The notes: generated from the sequence alone by a model not told the origin. Positions 15,469 to 24,885 are shown, counted from the first letter of the stretch. The stretch: 64,000 nucleotides of DNA from Firmicutes bacterium HGW-Firmicutes-1 (GCA_002841625.1 PHAG01000004.1:1-64000), one strand, 5' to 3'. Numbers and translations are program-made.

Positions 15469-15506
15469 TATTTCCATGGAAATATGTTTATTTCCGCGGA
15501 AATAAA
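15469..15506. promoter_or_regulatory. Two phased palindromes before nth
   Basis: TATTTCCATGGAAATA (15469-15484) and TTTATTTCCGCGGAAATAAA (15487-15506) share TATTTCCnnGGAAATA. Their centres are 20 bp apart, about two helical turns. They fill the gap between the radical SAM stop and the nth ribosome site. They could be tandem operators for a dimeric repressor or an RNA hairpin ending the upstream transcript; no T run follows. Confidence 0.5.
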
Positions 15507-17255
15507 CTAGACTAGCTGGACTTCAAAAACACGTGGATTATGTCGCATCCTATCTCTATCAAAGTAATTAAATAGGAGCGCAGTCCTTTTTTTGTCGATT
15601 TCAATCCCTATTGAATTTTGATATTTTGTCATATCATAGTCAAAAATCTCAATATGCACCATTCTACTAACCTGTTTTGAAGAATATTCCCTAAGTTGAG
15701 GTATATAATGGGAAATATTATTTTCATCTCTATAAAAATTGTTTATTTCCTTTGAATAGGCTTCAGTACATTCAAGCCAATCAGGGAATTTTTTAATCTT
15801 TTCCTGTAAACACCAATCTAATTTAATGACATTTTTTAAAAAAATGATATCTATATCCTTATACTGATGGCCAAAATCCTTCATAATTGTTGCTATGCTT
15901 GTCTTTGAATGACTTATTTTATGATAATGGTTGTCTTCCCAAAAACTTGCTAGTGCCTCATAAAATCCAAAAGAAGTATCGAAAAATCTCTCTAAGTATA
16001 AAACGGTATTATCATAATGTCCACTATTGTAATACAATTCTACCATTTCCTCAATCATCTTCAATTTTTCTATCTCTAAGTAATCCAGATCCTTTGTGCA
16101 TAGAACTTCATAAGGCGCGTAATCTCTATATTTGATCTTGTATTCTTCACATTTTTCGTGCATTCCAGATCCCTTTAGAACCTTTAAAAAGCCAATTTGA
16201 AGCTGTTCTGGTTTGAGACAGTAGACATCATTAAAAGACCTTGCAAAAGTAGCGTATGCCTCATGAGGTAGCCCAACAATAAGGTCTAAGTGTAAATGTA
16301 TATTTTGACTACTCTTTAAAGCTTTCACATTTTCAACAATTTGAATAAAATTTGTTTTTCTTTTTATAGCTTCTATTGTTGCTTCATGAGTGGATTGAAC
16401 CCCTATTTCAAATTGAAACAAACCCGGCCTAACTGTATTTAAAAAAGCAATCATTTCATCATCTAATAAATCTGCTGATATTTCAAAATGAAAGTTGGTT
16501 GTCCCATTATCTTTTAAATGTAAAAAGGACCATATATTCATAGCATGATCTTTTTTACAATTAAACGTACGATCTACAAACTTTACTTGCACCACTTTTT
16601 GATCCAAAAAAAACTGCAACTCTTTCTTGACCTTTTCAAAACTCCTAAACCTTACACCCTTTTCGATAGAGGATAAGCAATATTGGCAATTAAAAGGACA
16701 ACCTCTTGATGATTCATAGTAAATAATTCTATTTTCAAGATCCCCAATACCTTCTTCATAAACAAACGGCAATTCATCCATGAAAAGAGGTTCTCTAGAT
16801 GTATTTTTAATAATGTTATTGTTTTTTCTATATACAAGACTCTGGATATTGTCTAGTGAAGTATTTTGCTTTTCCAAACTCGTTAATAATGCTTTAAAAG
16901 GTTCTTCTCCTTCACCACAAATAATAGCATCAATTTCCAATTCTTCTGCCATTATTTTCTCTGCTTCATATGATACTTCTGGGCCACCTAAAATAATAAA
17001 GGTACCTTTTGCAATTTTCTTATACGCATTCATTATTTTAATTACCATCTCTATGTTCCATAAATAGCAAGAAAAACCAAGCACATCTGGCTTTTGTTTA
17101 TAAATATCTGATAATATTGTGTCAATATTTTGATTGATGGTATATTCAGCAATGTCCACTCGATAACCATCTCTATTTGCATATTTTTGCATATACCTAA
17201 TTGCAAGATTAGAATGAATGAATTTTGCGTTAATACCTACTAATAATACCTTCAT
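15507..17255 (-). CDS. B12-binding domain radical SAM protein
   Basis: 582 residues. The N-terminal about 130 residues are a cobalamin-binding fold (KVLLVGINAKFIHSNLAIRYM; LGFSCYLWNIE). The radical SAM core (about 170-400) carries SRGCPFNCQYC with the CxxxCxxC cluster. The C-terminal about 150 residues (ending FNYFDRDRMRHNPRVFEVQLV) match the DUF4080 extension seen on this family. Such enzymes usually methylate or rearrange unactivated carbons, but members of this subfamily have no assigned substrate. The neighbouring nth and nifX-like genes on the same strand do not reveal one. The ATG at 17255 has only a weak ribosome site (AGGTG). Confidence 0.88.
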   Translation of the reverse strand: MKVLLVGINAKFIHSNLAIRYMQKYANRDGYRVDIAEYTINQNIDTILSDIYKQKPDVLGFSCYLWNIEMVIKIMNAYKKIAKGTFIILGGPEVSYEAEKIMAEELEIDAIICGEGEEPFKALLTSLEKQNTSLDNIQSLVYRKNNNIIKNTSREPLFMDELPFVYEEGIGDLENRIIYYESSRGCPFNCQYCLSSIEKGVRFRSFEKVKKELQFFLDQKVVQVKFVDRTFNCKKDHAMNIWSFLHLKDNGTTNFHFEISADLLDDEMIAFLNTVRPGLFQFEIGVQSTHEATIEAIKRKTNFIQIVENVKALKSSQNIHLHLDLIVGLPHEAYATFARSFNDVYCLKPEQLQIGFLKVLKGSGMHEKCEEYKIKYRDYAPYEVLCTKDLDYLEIEKLKMIEEMVELYYNSGHYDNTVLYLERFFDTSFGFYEALASFWEDNHYHKISHSKTSIATIMKDFGHQYKDIDIIFLKNVIKLDWCLQEKIKKFPDWLECTEAYSKEINNFYRDENNISHYIPQLREYSSKQVSRMVHIEIFDYDMTKYQNSIGIEIDKKRTALLFNYFDRDRMRHNPRVFEVQLV

Positions 17256-17319
17256 TTGTTCACCTACTTCTATGCTGTAATTCTATTGATTATACCTCAT
17301 TTCCTTTGGCAATGCAAAG

Positions 17320-17835
17320 CTAATCATGAATAACCACCATCGTGTCATCAGGTACATTAAAGTAAAACCATTTTGCATCTTCTTCTAATAATCGTATACA
17401 TCCATGACTAGCAGCTTTACCTATTAAATTCTTTTCTTCTTCAATTACATTAAATTTTTTATCTACTGGAACACTATGAAACAAATACTGCTCATAAAAC
17501 CTTACCCAATACAATGCACCTTCATCAAAACGTTCTGAGTAAAACCACTCACCACGGTTTTCTAAATAAAAAACACCCATTACTGTAGGTTCTTCATCTG
17601 TACCTCCTGAACAAGGCATTTCCTTTAAAATAGTCTCTCCTTCTCTAATCACTACCATATGTTTATGATCTTCTAAAGCTACTTCTACCCATAATTGGTT
17701 TTCTTCAATTTGCACCCCTGCAATTTTAATAACTCTTTTTAAATTGGCATTTTTGTTAAATGATAACACGCTGATCATAAGAAGTAGGACAATAAAAGAT
17801 GTCCATAGAAATCCAAGTTTTCTTTTCATATCCAC
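17320..17835 (-). CDS. L,D-transpeptidase (YkuD family)
   Basis: 171 residues with an uncleaved N-terminal membrane anchor (about 7-25). The YkuD catalytic domain (about 50-171) holds the active-site pattern ASHGCIRL near residue 145, with catalytic Cys, and an upstream YLFHSVP that provides the conserved His. These enzymes cross-link peptidoglycan (3-3 bonds) or attach proteins to it. It acts outside the membrane. The domain is minimal, with no LysM or SH3 module. It is divergent from the CAP lipoprotein gene, with about 150 bases between them. Confidence 0.88.
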   Translation of the reverse strand: MDMKRKLGFLWTSFIVLLLMISVLSFNKNANLKRVIKIAGVQIEENQLWVEVALEDHKHMVVIREGETILKEMPCSGGTDEEPTVMGVFYLENRGEWFYSERFDEGALYWVRFYEQYLFHSVPVDKKFNVIEEEKNLIGKAASHGCIRLLEEDAKWFYFNVPDDTMVVIHD

Positions 17836-17986
17836 CTGCTAACCTTATTTATTATATTCTTATTAGTATTTTGAGGGATTTATTCTATTTAAGCCATTAT
17901 CTTACAAGGTCAATCTGTTATAAAAATCTCAGAACTACTCATACTAACTATACTTGTTCACAATGATTTTTTATGGAGGTATGAAT

Positions 17987-18871
17987 ATGAAATTAAAAAA
18001 TATTGTTCTAATCGCAGTTTTTCTTTTTGTTTTAACTTCCTGTAAAGAAGAAGCTGTTCTTGATGGAACGGAATCCTCAGTTTCTCAAACCGGTGATATT
18101 AAGAAAATACAAGTTATCACCCCAACAGCAGATATACGTTCAGGTTGTTCTAACAATGCAGCAGTACTCGATACTGCCGATCAAAATGCTAAATATGAAG
18201 TGATTAATAAGGTTAACGACTGGTATGCAGTTCAACTACCAGATAATAGTATTGGGTTTATTCCTGAAAAACAAGCTAAACCAATAGTCGATGCAACTAC
18301 ACCCGTTGATATGCCCTCTGTAGCGCAAAGAACCCCTGCTGCTCCAACTACTCCTAGGAACCCTACAACTGTTGGCACGAAACAAAACAATGCTAATACA
18401 AACGGAAATGGTACCACAGCCCCTAACAACAATAATAACAACACTAATAATAAAGATGCCGCGAACACAAATACGAATTCAACTTCTCTTAGCGCTGCTG
18501 AGCAGCAAATGGTAACCTTAGTTAATAAAGCAAGAGAAGAAAATAATTTGCCAGCTTTAAAAGTGGATACAACTTTGGCTAATGTTGCAAGAACGAAAGC
18601 AAAGGATATGATTGACAATAACTATTTCAGTCACAATTCACCAACTTATGGAAGCCCCTTTGATATGATGAAAAGTTTTTCAATTAAATATATAAAAGCA
18701 GGTGAAAATATCGCTGGCAATCAAACCGTTCAAGCTGCTCACGATGCATTAATGAAATCACCAGGACACCGAGCTAATATATTAAGTTCAGATTATACTC
18801 ACATCGGAATTGGTATTGTTGAAGGTGGTAGCTACGGTAATATGTTTACTCAAATGTTTATAAGCAAATAA
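17987..18871 (+). CDS. CAP-domain lipoprotein with SH3-like domain
   Basis: About 294 residues. I take ATG at 17987 as start because GGAGG lies 7 bases upstream; earlier ATGs overlap that site. A lipoprotein signal ends in LTSC (Cys about residue 20). An SH3-type segment (about 45-100: ADIRSGCSNNAAVL, DWYAVQL) precedes a low-complexity Asn/Thr/Pro linker (about 115-165) and a C-terminal CAP/SCP domain (about 170-294; HNSPTYGSPFDMM, AGENIAG, SPGHRANIL). This is the YkwD-like plan of Firmicutes. SH3 probably binds the wall; the CAP role is unknown. A strong hairpin ends the gene. Confidence 0.87.
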   Translation: MKLKNIVLIAVFLFVLTSCKEEAVLDGTESSVSQTGDIKKIQVITPTADIRSGCSNNAAVLDTADQNAKYEVINKVNDWYAVQLPDNSIGFIPEKQAKPIVDATTPVDMPSVAQRTPAAPTTPRNPTTVGTKQNNANTNGNGTTAPNNNNNNTNNKDAANTNTNSTSLSAAEQQMVTLVNKAREENNLPALKVDTTLANVARTKAKDMIDNNYFSHNSPTYGSPFDMMKSFSIKYIKAGENIAGNQTVQAAHDALMKSPGHRANILSSDYTHIGIGIVEGGSYGNMFTQMFISK

Positions 18872-18928
18872 TATTTTATTATACACCTCCTAATAGGTGT
18901 TCCTATAGGGGGTGTATTATAAAATATA
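18871..18928. terminator. Long bidirectional hairpin after the CAP lipoprotein
   Basis: ATATTTTATtATACACC and GGTGTATtATAAAATAT arms flank an inner CCTAATAGG/CCTATAGGG pair. The AT-rich ends give U runs on either strand. Confidence 0.65.
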
Positions 18929-19064
18929 TGAATTTTTCACATAAACATAGATATATACAAACTATATCTGTATTACTTGTCCATTGCATTATTCTGCATT
19001 TAGTAGTACACTATAGGCTTGGGTAAAAAATTATTTTAAGCAATGAAAGTAGAGGTTTTTTAAA

Positions 19065-20879
19065 ATGGCTAAGAAAAAAATTATTAATATAGCAGTCATC
19101 GCTCACGTAGATGCAGGAAAGTCAACCCTGGTTGATGCTTTTTTAAGTCAAAGTGGTGTTTTCAGAGAAAACGAAGAAGTAATTGACTGTGTAATGGACA
19201 GTAATGATTTAGAAAGAGAACGTGGCATCACAATATATTCAAAAAATTGCTCTATTCAATACGGAGATTACAAAATTAACATCGTAGATACCCCTGGTCA
19301 CTCCGATTTCTCATCTGAAGTAGAGCGTATTATTAAAACAGTAGATACTGTTATTCTATTAGTCGATTCTAGCGAAGGGCCGATGCCTCAAACCAGATTT
19401 GTTCTCCAAAAATCATTAGAACACAACTTAAGACCAATCTTATTTATAAATAAAATAGATAAAAAAGACCAACGTGCAACGGAAGTTGTAAATATGACTT
19501 TTGATTTATTTGTTGATTTAGATGCATCCGATGAACAACTAGATTTCCCTGTTCTTTATGGTGTTGGTAGAGATGGTATCGCACTCCATGAACTAGAACA
19601 TGAAAATGAAGATTTAGGTCCTTTATTTGATACAATTATTAATCACGTGGACCCATATCCTGATAAAGATGAGGAACCACTTCAATTTCAAGTTTCAGCA
19701 TTAGGCTATGATGATTACATTGGTAGATTAGGTATTGGTAGAGTATATAGTGGAACGCTTAAAGAAGGCCAACAAGTTGCTATCTCAAAGTTTGACGGAT
19801 CCGTTGTTACTGCTAAGGTATCTAAGCTATATAATTATGCAGGCTTAAAGCAAGTTCCTCAAAAGGAAATATTTAGTGGTGATATCGCAGTAATTTCAGG
19901 TATTCCTGATATTTCTATTGGTGAGACAATTTGTAATATTGATAATGTTATTCCATTACCATTAATTCAAATCGAAGAACCAACATTATCAATGAATTTT
20001 CTTGTTAATAGCTCTCCTTTTGCTGGTAGATCAGGAAAATTCGTTACATCTAGACACTTAAAGGAACGATTAGATAAAGAGCTTGAAATTAACGTGGGCT
20101 TGAAAATCGAAGAGCTTGGTGGCGTTGATGGTTTTAAGGTATCTGGTAGAGGTGAACTCCATTTATCAGTATTAATTGAGTATATGAGAAGAGAAGGTTA
20201 TGAAATTAGCGTCTCCAAACCTGAAGTTATTATGCATAGAGACGGAGATACTTTGGTAGAACCAGTAGAGCGAGTAATTGTCTCCTTACCTGACGAATAT
20301 GTTGGCGCAGCAATTTCTAGCCTAAGTATGAGAAAAGGTCAAATGGAACATATGGAATCCGATAAAGGCTTTACTAAGCTGGAATATGTTGTTCCTACAA
20401 GAGGCTTGTTAGGTTTTAGAACTGAAATGATTACGGATTCTCGTGGTGAAGCAACCATACTTCGTACTTTAATTGGCTTCGAACCTTTTAAAGGCGAAAT
20501 ACCACAAAGAAATAATGGTGTTCTTGTCTCTGGAGAACAAGGTACTTCAACTCCATATGCGTTGAACAGTCTTTCTGAAAGAGCAATTATGATTATTCCA
20601 CCTGGTACTGAAGTTTATGAAGGAATGCTCATTGGTATTAACTCTAGAAAGGATGACATGACTGTTAATCCTTGCAAAGAGAAGAAAATGACCAATACTA
20701 GATCATCCGGTAATGATGATGCGGTTAAACTTGCTCCACCTAGAACATTTTCATTAGAAGAGGCCTTAGAGTTTATTGCAGAGGACGAGTTGGTTGAAGT
20801 GACACCTGATTCAGTTAGATTGAGGAAAAAGATGCTTAGAGAAGCGGATAGAAATAGATATAATAAAAGCAGAGCATAG
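19065..20879 (+). CDS. typA: Ribosome-associated GTPase TypA/BipA
   Basis: 604 residues, standard length. The GTPase domain (1-200) has AHVDAGKSTLVDA (P-loop), DTPGHSDF and NKIDKKD. Translation-factor domains II, III and V follow, then the TypA-specific C-terminal domain (RGLLGFRTEM; NPCKEKKMTNTR). It binds the ribosome and helps 50S assembly and growth at low temperature or under stress. Preceded by AGAGG 11 bases from ATG and possibly by a TTGCAT-N17-TACACT promoter near 18984. Monocistronic, with its own terminator. Confidence 0.95.
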   Translation: MAKKKIINIAVIAHVDAGKSTLVDAFLSQSGVFRENEEVIDCVMDSNDLERERGITIYSKNCSIQYGDYKINIVDTPGHSDFSSEVERIIKTVDTVILLVDSSEGPMPQTRFVLQKSLEHNLRPILFINKIDKKDQRATEVVNMTFDLFVDLDASDEQLDFPVLYGVGRDGIALHELEHENEDLGPLFDTIINHVDPYPDKDEEPLQFQVSALGYDDYIGRLGIGRVYSGTLKEGQQVAISKFDGSVVTAKVSKLYNYAGLKQVPQKEIFSGDIAVISGIPDISIGETICNIDNVIPLPLIQIEEPTLSMNFLVNSSPFAGRSGKFVTSRHLKERLDKELEINVGLKIEELGGVDGFKVSGRGELHLSVLIEYMRREGYEISVSKPEVIMHRDGDTLVEPVERVIVSLPDEYVGAAISSLSMRKGQMEHMESDKGFTKLEYVVPTRGLLGFRTEMITDSRGEATILRTLIGFEPFKGEIPQRNNGVLVSGEQGTSTPYALNSLSERAIMIIPPGTEVYEGMLIGINSRKDDMTVNPCKEKKMTNTRSSGNDDAVKLAPPRTFSLEEALEFIAEDELVEVTPDSVRLRKKMLREADRNRYNKSRA

Positions 20880-20892
20880 ATTGATTGATAGG

Positions 20893-20942
20893 AGCTATTT
20901 TGAAGTAGGATGTAAAATTCCTATGGAGAGATAGCTTTTTTA
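20893..20942 (+). terminator. Terminator of typA
   Basis: AGCTAT (20893-20898) pairs with ATAGCT (20931-20936). Inner TAGGAT/TCCTAT arms extend it, followed by TTTTTTAA. Confidence 0.75.
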
Positions 20943-21049
20943 ATTCATCAAGAAAATCAGCTGCTCCGAATTAAAATTCTCGTTACCTTCCTGCCGCTTT
21001 TCCAATTGTTTATGCAGAACTTTCCTAGTAAATTAAAAAATCGTCGGAT

Positions 21050-21148
21050 AGAACAAAGCGCTTGTCAGCGCGTTACATAATAATTTATGCTATCTAACGC
21101 TTTGTTCTATGCTTCGTGAAAAGTAGAGCTTTCCTACTGGATTAAAAA
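21050..21148. repeat. Dispersed intergenic repeat, copy 1
   Basis: About 99 bp, nearly identical to 43919-44017. It has two parts: an imperfect palindrome (GAACAAAGCG...CGCTTTGTTC) and a small hairpin (AGTAG...CTACT) ending in GGATTAAAAA. The last A run coincides with the T-tract of the tRNA operon terminator. A degraded partial copy (AGAACTTTCCTAGTAAATTAAAAAA) precedes it at about 21014-21040. The rest of the 20943-21181 gap holds nothing else. Confidence 0.75.
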
Positions 21149-21178
21149 ACAGCATACTATTTATATGCTGTACTTTTT
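21144..21178 (-). terminator. Terminator of the tRNA operon
   Basis: CAGCATA / TATGCTG stem (21150-21156, 21164-21170), loop of 7. On the minus strand it is followed by TTTTTTAAT; on the plus strand by TACTTTTTAT, so it can act in both directions. Confidence 0.8.
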
Positions 21179-21181
21179 ATA

Positions 21182-21253
21182 CTGGGTAGGAAGGATTTGA
21201 ACCTTCGAATGCAGGAGTCAAAGTCCTGTGCCTTACCGCTTGGCGACTACCCA
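21182..21253 (-). tRNA. tRNA-Gln (anticodon TTG)
   Basis: 72 bases. Acceptor TGGGTAG/CTACCCA, D-arm GCC-AAGCGGTAA-GGC, anticodon stem CAGGA/TCCTG with loop CTTTGAC, T-loop TTCAAAT, discriminator G. CCA is not encoded. Last gene of the operon. Confidence 0.95.
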
Positions 21254-21330
21254 TCAAGTTTCTTTAATTCACAATAAAATCCAAAAAAAAAGCTTATTGT
21301 ATTTATCCATTTGAAAGATTAAATACAATA

Positions 21331-21402
21331 AGCGCGAGACGAGATTCGAACTCGCGACCCTCGCCTTGGCAAGGCGATGCTCTACCACTGAGCCACTCGC
21401 GC
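21331..21402 (-). tRNA. tRNA-Gly (anticodon GCC)
   Basis: 72 bases. Acceptor GCGCGAG/CTCGCGC, anticodon stem TCGCC/GGCGA with loop TTGCCAA, T-arm with GTTCGAATC, discriminator T, no encoded CCA. Five bases separate it from the second tRNA-Gly. Confidence 0.95.
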
Positions 21403-21407
21403 GCAAA

Positions 21408-21478
21408 AGCGGGTGATGGGAATCGAACCCACGTATTCAGCTTGGAAGGCTGATGTTCTACCATTGTACCACACCCGC
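21408..21478 (-). tRNA. tRNA-Gly (anticodon TCC)
   Basis: 71 bases. Acceptor GCGGGTG/CACCCGC, anticodon stem TCAGC/GCTGA with loop CTTCCAA, T-arm GTGGGTTCGATTCCCAT, no encoded CCA. Confidence 0.95.
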
Positions 21479-21481
21479 ATG

Positions 21482-21557
<76 letters not shown>

Positions 21558-21656
21558 AAACATTTTTGCAACTTCATGATTATATCAACAAAACTAATTT
21601 TAGTCAAGTCTTTTTGTTCTTAAAGTGACAAGCAAATTTTACTTATTTCATAATGA

Positions 21657-21740
21657 TGCCCGAGACCGGAATCGAACCGGTACGATCTCGCGATCGCAGG
21701 ATTTTAAGTCCTGTGCGTCTGCCAGTTCCGCCACTCGGGC
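21657..21740 (-). tRNA. tRNA-Leu (anticodon TAA)
   Basis: 84 bases with a long variable arm (GCGATCGCGAGATCGT). Acceptor GCCCGAG/CTCGGGC, anticodon loop CTTAAAA, discriminator A, no encoded CCA. Separated from tRNA-Phe by a 99-base spacer. Confidence 0.95.
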
Positions 21741-21746
21741 ATACAA

Positions 21747-21828
21747 TGGAGGGAGAAGGATTCGAACCTTCGAAGGCGGTGCCAACAGATTTACAGTCTG
21801 CCCCCTTTGGCCACTCGGGAATCCCTCC
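21747..21828 (-). tRNA. tRNA-Tyr (anticodon GTA)
   Basis: 82 bases, class II with a long variable arm. Acceptor GGAGGGA/TCCCTCC, anticodon loop CTGTAAA, T-loop TTCGAAT, discriminator A. First gene of the operon, 6 bases from tRNA-Leu. Confidence 0.95.
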
Positions 21829-21844
21829 AAAAGTGACAAGATAT

Positions 21845-21872
21845 ATAATACCATAAATAGAAGATTTGTCAA
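21845..21872 (-). promoter_or_regulatory. Promoter of the tRNA operon
   Basis: Minus strand TTGACA, 16 bases, TATTAT with an extended TGG before the -10. The predicted start lies about 10 bases before tRNA-Tyr. Confidence 0.8.
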
Positions 21873-21910
21873 TAGCATTTTGGTAACTTATAAAATACTA
21901 TCATTATCTC

Positions 21911-22090
21911 TTATTTATCTATCTGTTCTCCCTTTCTTTTTCTTCTTGCATACTCTGCTTGTATCTCTAAACAGTCGTGGCATCTTAAAAACCCAGTCTG
22001 ATGGGGACGACTACAATCTATGCATAACCCTAATGCCTTTCTCTTTTCTTTTAGCTTTCTAGTATTTTTTGTACTTTTAGGTTTGTTCAT
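21911..22090 (-). CDS. Small basic zinc-ribbon-like protein
   Basis: 59 residues, found in the raw sequence. A very basic N-terminus (NKPKSTKNTRKLKEKRKALG) precedes two CxxC pairs, CIDC and CHDC, 14 residues apart, which could bind one zinc ion. A basic tail (EYARRKRKGEQ) follows. The ribosome site AGAGGTG lies 5 bases before ATG. The composition suggests nucleic acid or ribosome binding. It lies between the tRNA operon promoter and the receiver gene. No named family recognised. Confidence 0.65.
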   Translation of the reverse strand: MNKPKSTKNTRKLKEKRKALGLCIDCSRPHQTGFLRCHDCLEIQAEYARRKRKGEQIDK

Positions 22091-22168
22091 CTTGCACCTC
22101 TAATAACGGAGTTTTTTCTCTCCCTTATTATTGTCAAGAATAATTAGGTTATCCATTTTTTTTATCTT

Positions 22169-22582
22169 CTAGGTAAGTTCTTCGCTATTAAGTAACCCTA
22201 ATTTCTCCATTACCTCAAATAATTTAGCTGTGTCTATTGGTTTTGAAGCATATGCATCACAACCATATTCAAAAGCAGTTTGCACCACTTGCGTTTCTCC
22301 AAGTGCAGTTGTCATAATTATTTTAACTCTTTTTTCTGGTGGTATTTCATTTTGAACCTCTAGATCTCTAATCGCTTTCAAAACCTTTACGCCATCAACC
22401 TTAGGCATCATAATATCAAGACAAATCAAATCATATTGCTCTTCTTCTCTAATTGACATTAAATAAGCATCAATCGCCTCTAAACCATCAACAACAAGGT
22501 CGCATTCACCATACTTACAGAGCACTTTATTCAAAAATTTTCTACTTACCAAATCATCTTCTGCGATTAAAATTTTTTTCAT
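22169..22582 (-). CDS. Stand-alone receiver (CheY-like) response regulator
   Basis: 137 residues, a single receiver domain: acidic residues in [11 protein letters not shown], phospho-acceptor Asp in [14 protein letters not shown] near 55, Thr in IMTTALGE, Lys in ASKPID. There is no output domain, so it acts through protein contact or as a phosphate sink. It overlaps the end of the hybrid kinase gene by 4 bases and is its likely partner. It is the last gene of the chemosensory operon. Its name by function is open; it is distinct from the CheY at the other end. Confidence 0.87.
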   Translation of the reverse strand: MKKILIAEDDLVSRKFLNKVLCKYGECDLVVDGLEAIDAYLMSIREEEQYDLICLDIMMPKVDGVKVLKAIRDLEVQNEIPPEKRVKIIMTTALGETQVVQTAFEYGCDAYASKPIDTAKLFEVMEKLGLLNSEELT

Positions 22583-24870
22583 AATAATTGCCTCCTCAAT
22601 AATTCTTGTTCTACCTTTTCAATATTTTCAATGACTTGCTCTAAATTTTCGCGCCTTGCGGCTAGTTCAATTTTAAAAGCCAAGGACTTTAATTCAATTT
22701 CATCCATTTTCTCAAACAATCCTTTTAGTTGATGGGCCTTTTTCTCAATCTTTACAACCTGCTTGCCATCATCAATAGCCTTTAATTCTGCAAATACCTT
22801 TTCTACCATCTGAACATTATTAAAATCCATTTTTTCTATATTAGTCCTTTGCACTTCAACCCCAAGCATAAGACTTTCCTTATGATAAATAAAAGCATCT
22901 AAAAGTAAAATTAATTTCTCTATCTTTACTGGTTTAGAAATATATTCATCCATTCCTATGTTTAAAAATTTTTCTCTATCCCCTAACAGCGCAAATGCTG
23001 TTAAGGCGATAATCGGCGTGTGCTTTAAGCTTCCTTCACTTTTACGAATATATTTTGTAGCTTCAATTCCATCCATTTCCGGCATTTGAATATCCATTAA
23101 AATTACATCATATGTATTGTTACTATGCAAAGAAAGTGCCTGAATTCCATTACAAGCAGTATCTAATGTATATCCCAATTCTTGTAGCATTCTTGTTACA
23201 ACAGTTCGATTGATTTTATCATCTTCAACCAACAAAATATGTCCTGATCGCTTATTTTTCATTTCTTTAATTGCAATCCTTGGTGTAGTCTGGTTAGGTT
23301 GTCCAATCTTAAACTTTAAGGAAAAGTAAAACGTACTGCCTTTATCCTTTTCGCTTTCCAACCATATTTTCCCACCCATTATTTCAATTAATTGTTTGCT
23401 TATGATTAATCCTAACCCTGTTCCACCATATTGCTTAGTGAAAGAACTATCTATCTGACTAAAACTTTTAAATAGTTTTGTCATACCTTCAGATGAAATC
23501 CCTATTCCAGTATCTGAAACTGAAAACTTTAGTTCAAGGAATTCTGTAGTTCTTGAGAGTTCTTGTACCTTTATAAAAATTTCACCATATTCTGTAAACT
23601 TCAATCCATTGCTTACAAGATTATTGATTACCTGCTTAAGCCTATTCGAATCTCCAATCAAATCATTTGGAATATCGCCTACTAATTCTGCATGAATATG
23701 TAATCCCTTCTCTTGCGCATGCCCATAATGAGCCTTGATTACATCATCAAGAACGTGATTCATATTAAAAGCTTGTGAATTAATCGTAAGCTTACCAGCT
23801 TCTAGCTTAGAGAAATCCAAAATATCATTGATAATATTAAGAAGCGCATCAACACATGTCTTTGCTGTATGTAAGTTGTCCTTCTGTTCCTCATCTAAGC
23901 CAGTTTGCAATGTCAAGTCAATCATACCTACAATACCATTCAATGGTGTTCTAATTTCATGACTCATGTTAGCTAAAAATTCACTTTTGGCTTTATTTGC
24001 TGATTCTGCCTGTTCCATTGCACTTTGTAGTTCAAGCTCTGCTTTCTTTATATTAGTAATGTCTTCAATAATTATAATTAGATTGTTATCCTTTTCTGTT
24101 CTTATTGGTGCAAAATTAACCTTATACCAAGCACTTACAGTCATTTCATTAATTGAGAATCTCATGTTAATAATTAAATCCTTTGTGTATTCCCCAGTAA
24201 TGAAAACATTATTCAATTCTTTTCTAAGTCCACAATAATGACATTTGGGACCTTTTCCACATCCCATTTGGAAACTATTCAGACATTGAAGCCCATCCCC
24301 AATCAATTGGTCAATCGTCTGTTCTTTTTCAATTTCAAACATATCAAGTAAAGTTTGATTCACTCTTTGTACCACTCTATCTTGATTAACGACTATCATA
24401 CCTAAGGGCATAAGCTCAAACATTGTCTGTAGATTGTTTTTTTCCCTAAGAAGATCCATTTCCATGTTTTTAATTCTGGTAATGTCTCTAAATACAACAA
24501 CTACACCAATCACTTCTTCTTCACTATTTTTTATCGCTGAAAAGCTCGCCGATAAGCCATATCTATCACCATTTTTGGAAATAAGCTCAGAGTCTTTTGT
24601 TAAACCGATAACCTCGCACGAATTTATTACATCAAATAATTTTGTTTCTATTATATCCTCTGTACTACTGTTAATAATACAAAAAACCTCACTAAACGGT
24701 CTCCCAATTGCAGATTCGTCTTTCCAGCCAGTAATTAATTGCGCTTTTCTGTTAATAAAACCTATAACGCCATTCATGTCTGTTGAAATTACACCATCAC
24801 CAATACAAGCTAATGTTGTTGCTAATCTTTCTTGATTGTTTTCTTTTAGCTTATATGTAAATTCCGGCAT
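22579..24870 (-). CDS. Hybrid sensor histidine kinase PAS-PAS-HisKA-HATPase-REC-HPt
   Basis: About 763 residues, no membrane segment. PAS 1 at about 15-125 ([15 protein letters not shown]). PAS 2 at about 140-265, with a cysteine cluster C-x7-C-x5-C-x2-C near residues 195-213. HisKA at about 295-360 ([15 protein letters not shown]). HATPase at about 405-525 (DTGIGIS; GGTGLGL). Receiver at about 545-665 ([18 protein letters not shown]). HPt at about 690-763 (AHQLKGLF). The start at 24870 has GGAGG 8 bases upstream; an earlier in-frame ATG would remove that site. It follows cheD by 15 bases. The Cys cluster suggests redox or metal sensing, which is inference. Confidence 0.88.
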   Translation of the reverse strand: MPEFTYKLKENNQERLATTLACIGDGVISTDMNGVIGFINRKAQLITGWKDESAIGRPFSEVFCIINSSTEDIIETKLFDVINSCEVIGLTKDSELISKNGDRYGLSASFSAIKNSEEEVIGVVVVFRDITRIKNMEMDLLREKNNLQTMFELMPLGMIVVNQDRVVQRVNQTLLDMFEIEKEQTIDQLIGDGLQCLNSFQMGCGKGPKCHYCGLRKELNNVFITGEYTKDLIINMRFSINEMTVSAWYKVNFAPIRTEKDNNLIIIIEDITNIKKAELELQSAMEQAESANKAKSEFLANMSHEIRTPLNGIVGMIDLTLQTGLDEEQKDNLHTAKTCVDALLNIINDILDFSKLEAGKLTINSQAFNMNHVLDDVIKAHYGHAQEKGLHIHAELVGDIPNDLIGDSNRLKQVINNLVSNGLKFTEYGEIFIKVQELSRTTEFLELKFSVSDTGIGISSEGMTKLFKSFSQIDSSFTKQYGGTGLGLIISKQLIEIMGGKIWLESEKDKGSTFYFSLKFKIGQPNQTTPRIAIKEMKNKRSGHILLVEDDKINRTVVTRMLQELGYTLDTACNGIQALSLHSNNTYDVILMDIQMPEMDGIEATKYIRKSEGSLKHTPIIALTAFALLGDREKFLNIGMDEYISKPVKIEKLILLLDAFIYHKESLMLGVEVQRTNIEKMDFNNVQMVEKVFAELKAIDDGKQVVKIEKKAHQLKGLFEKMDEIELKSLAFKIELAARRENLEQVIENIEKVEQELLRRQLL

Positions 24871-24885
24871 ATGATTTACCTCCAT

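Noticed and set aside
18232-18618. Hydrophobic frame opposite the CAP lipoprotein
   Set aside because: It is antisense to the Asn/Thr linker and CAP domain, with no start signal.
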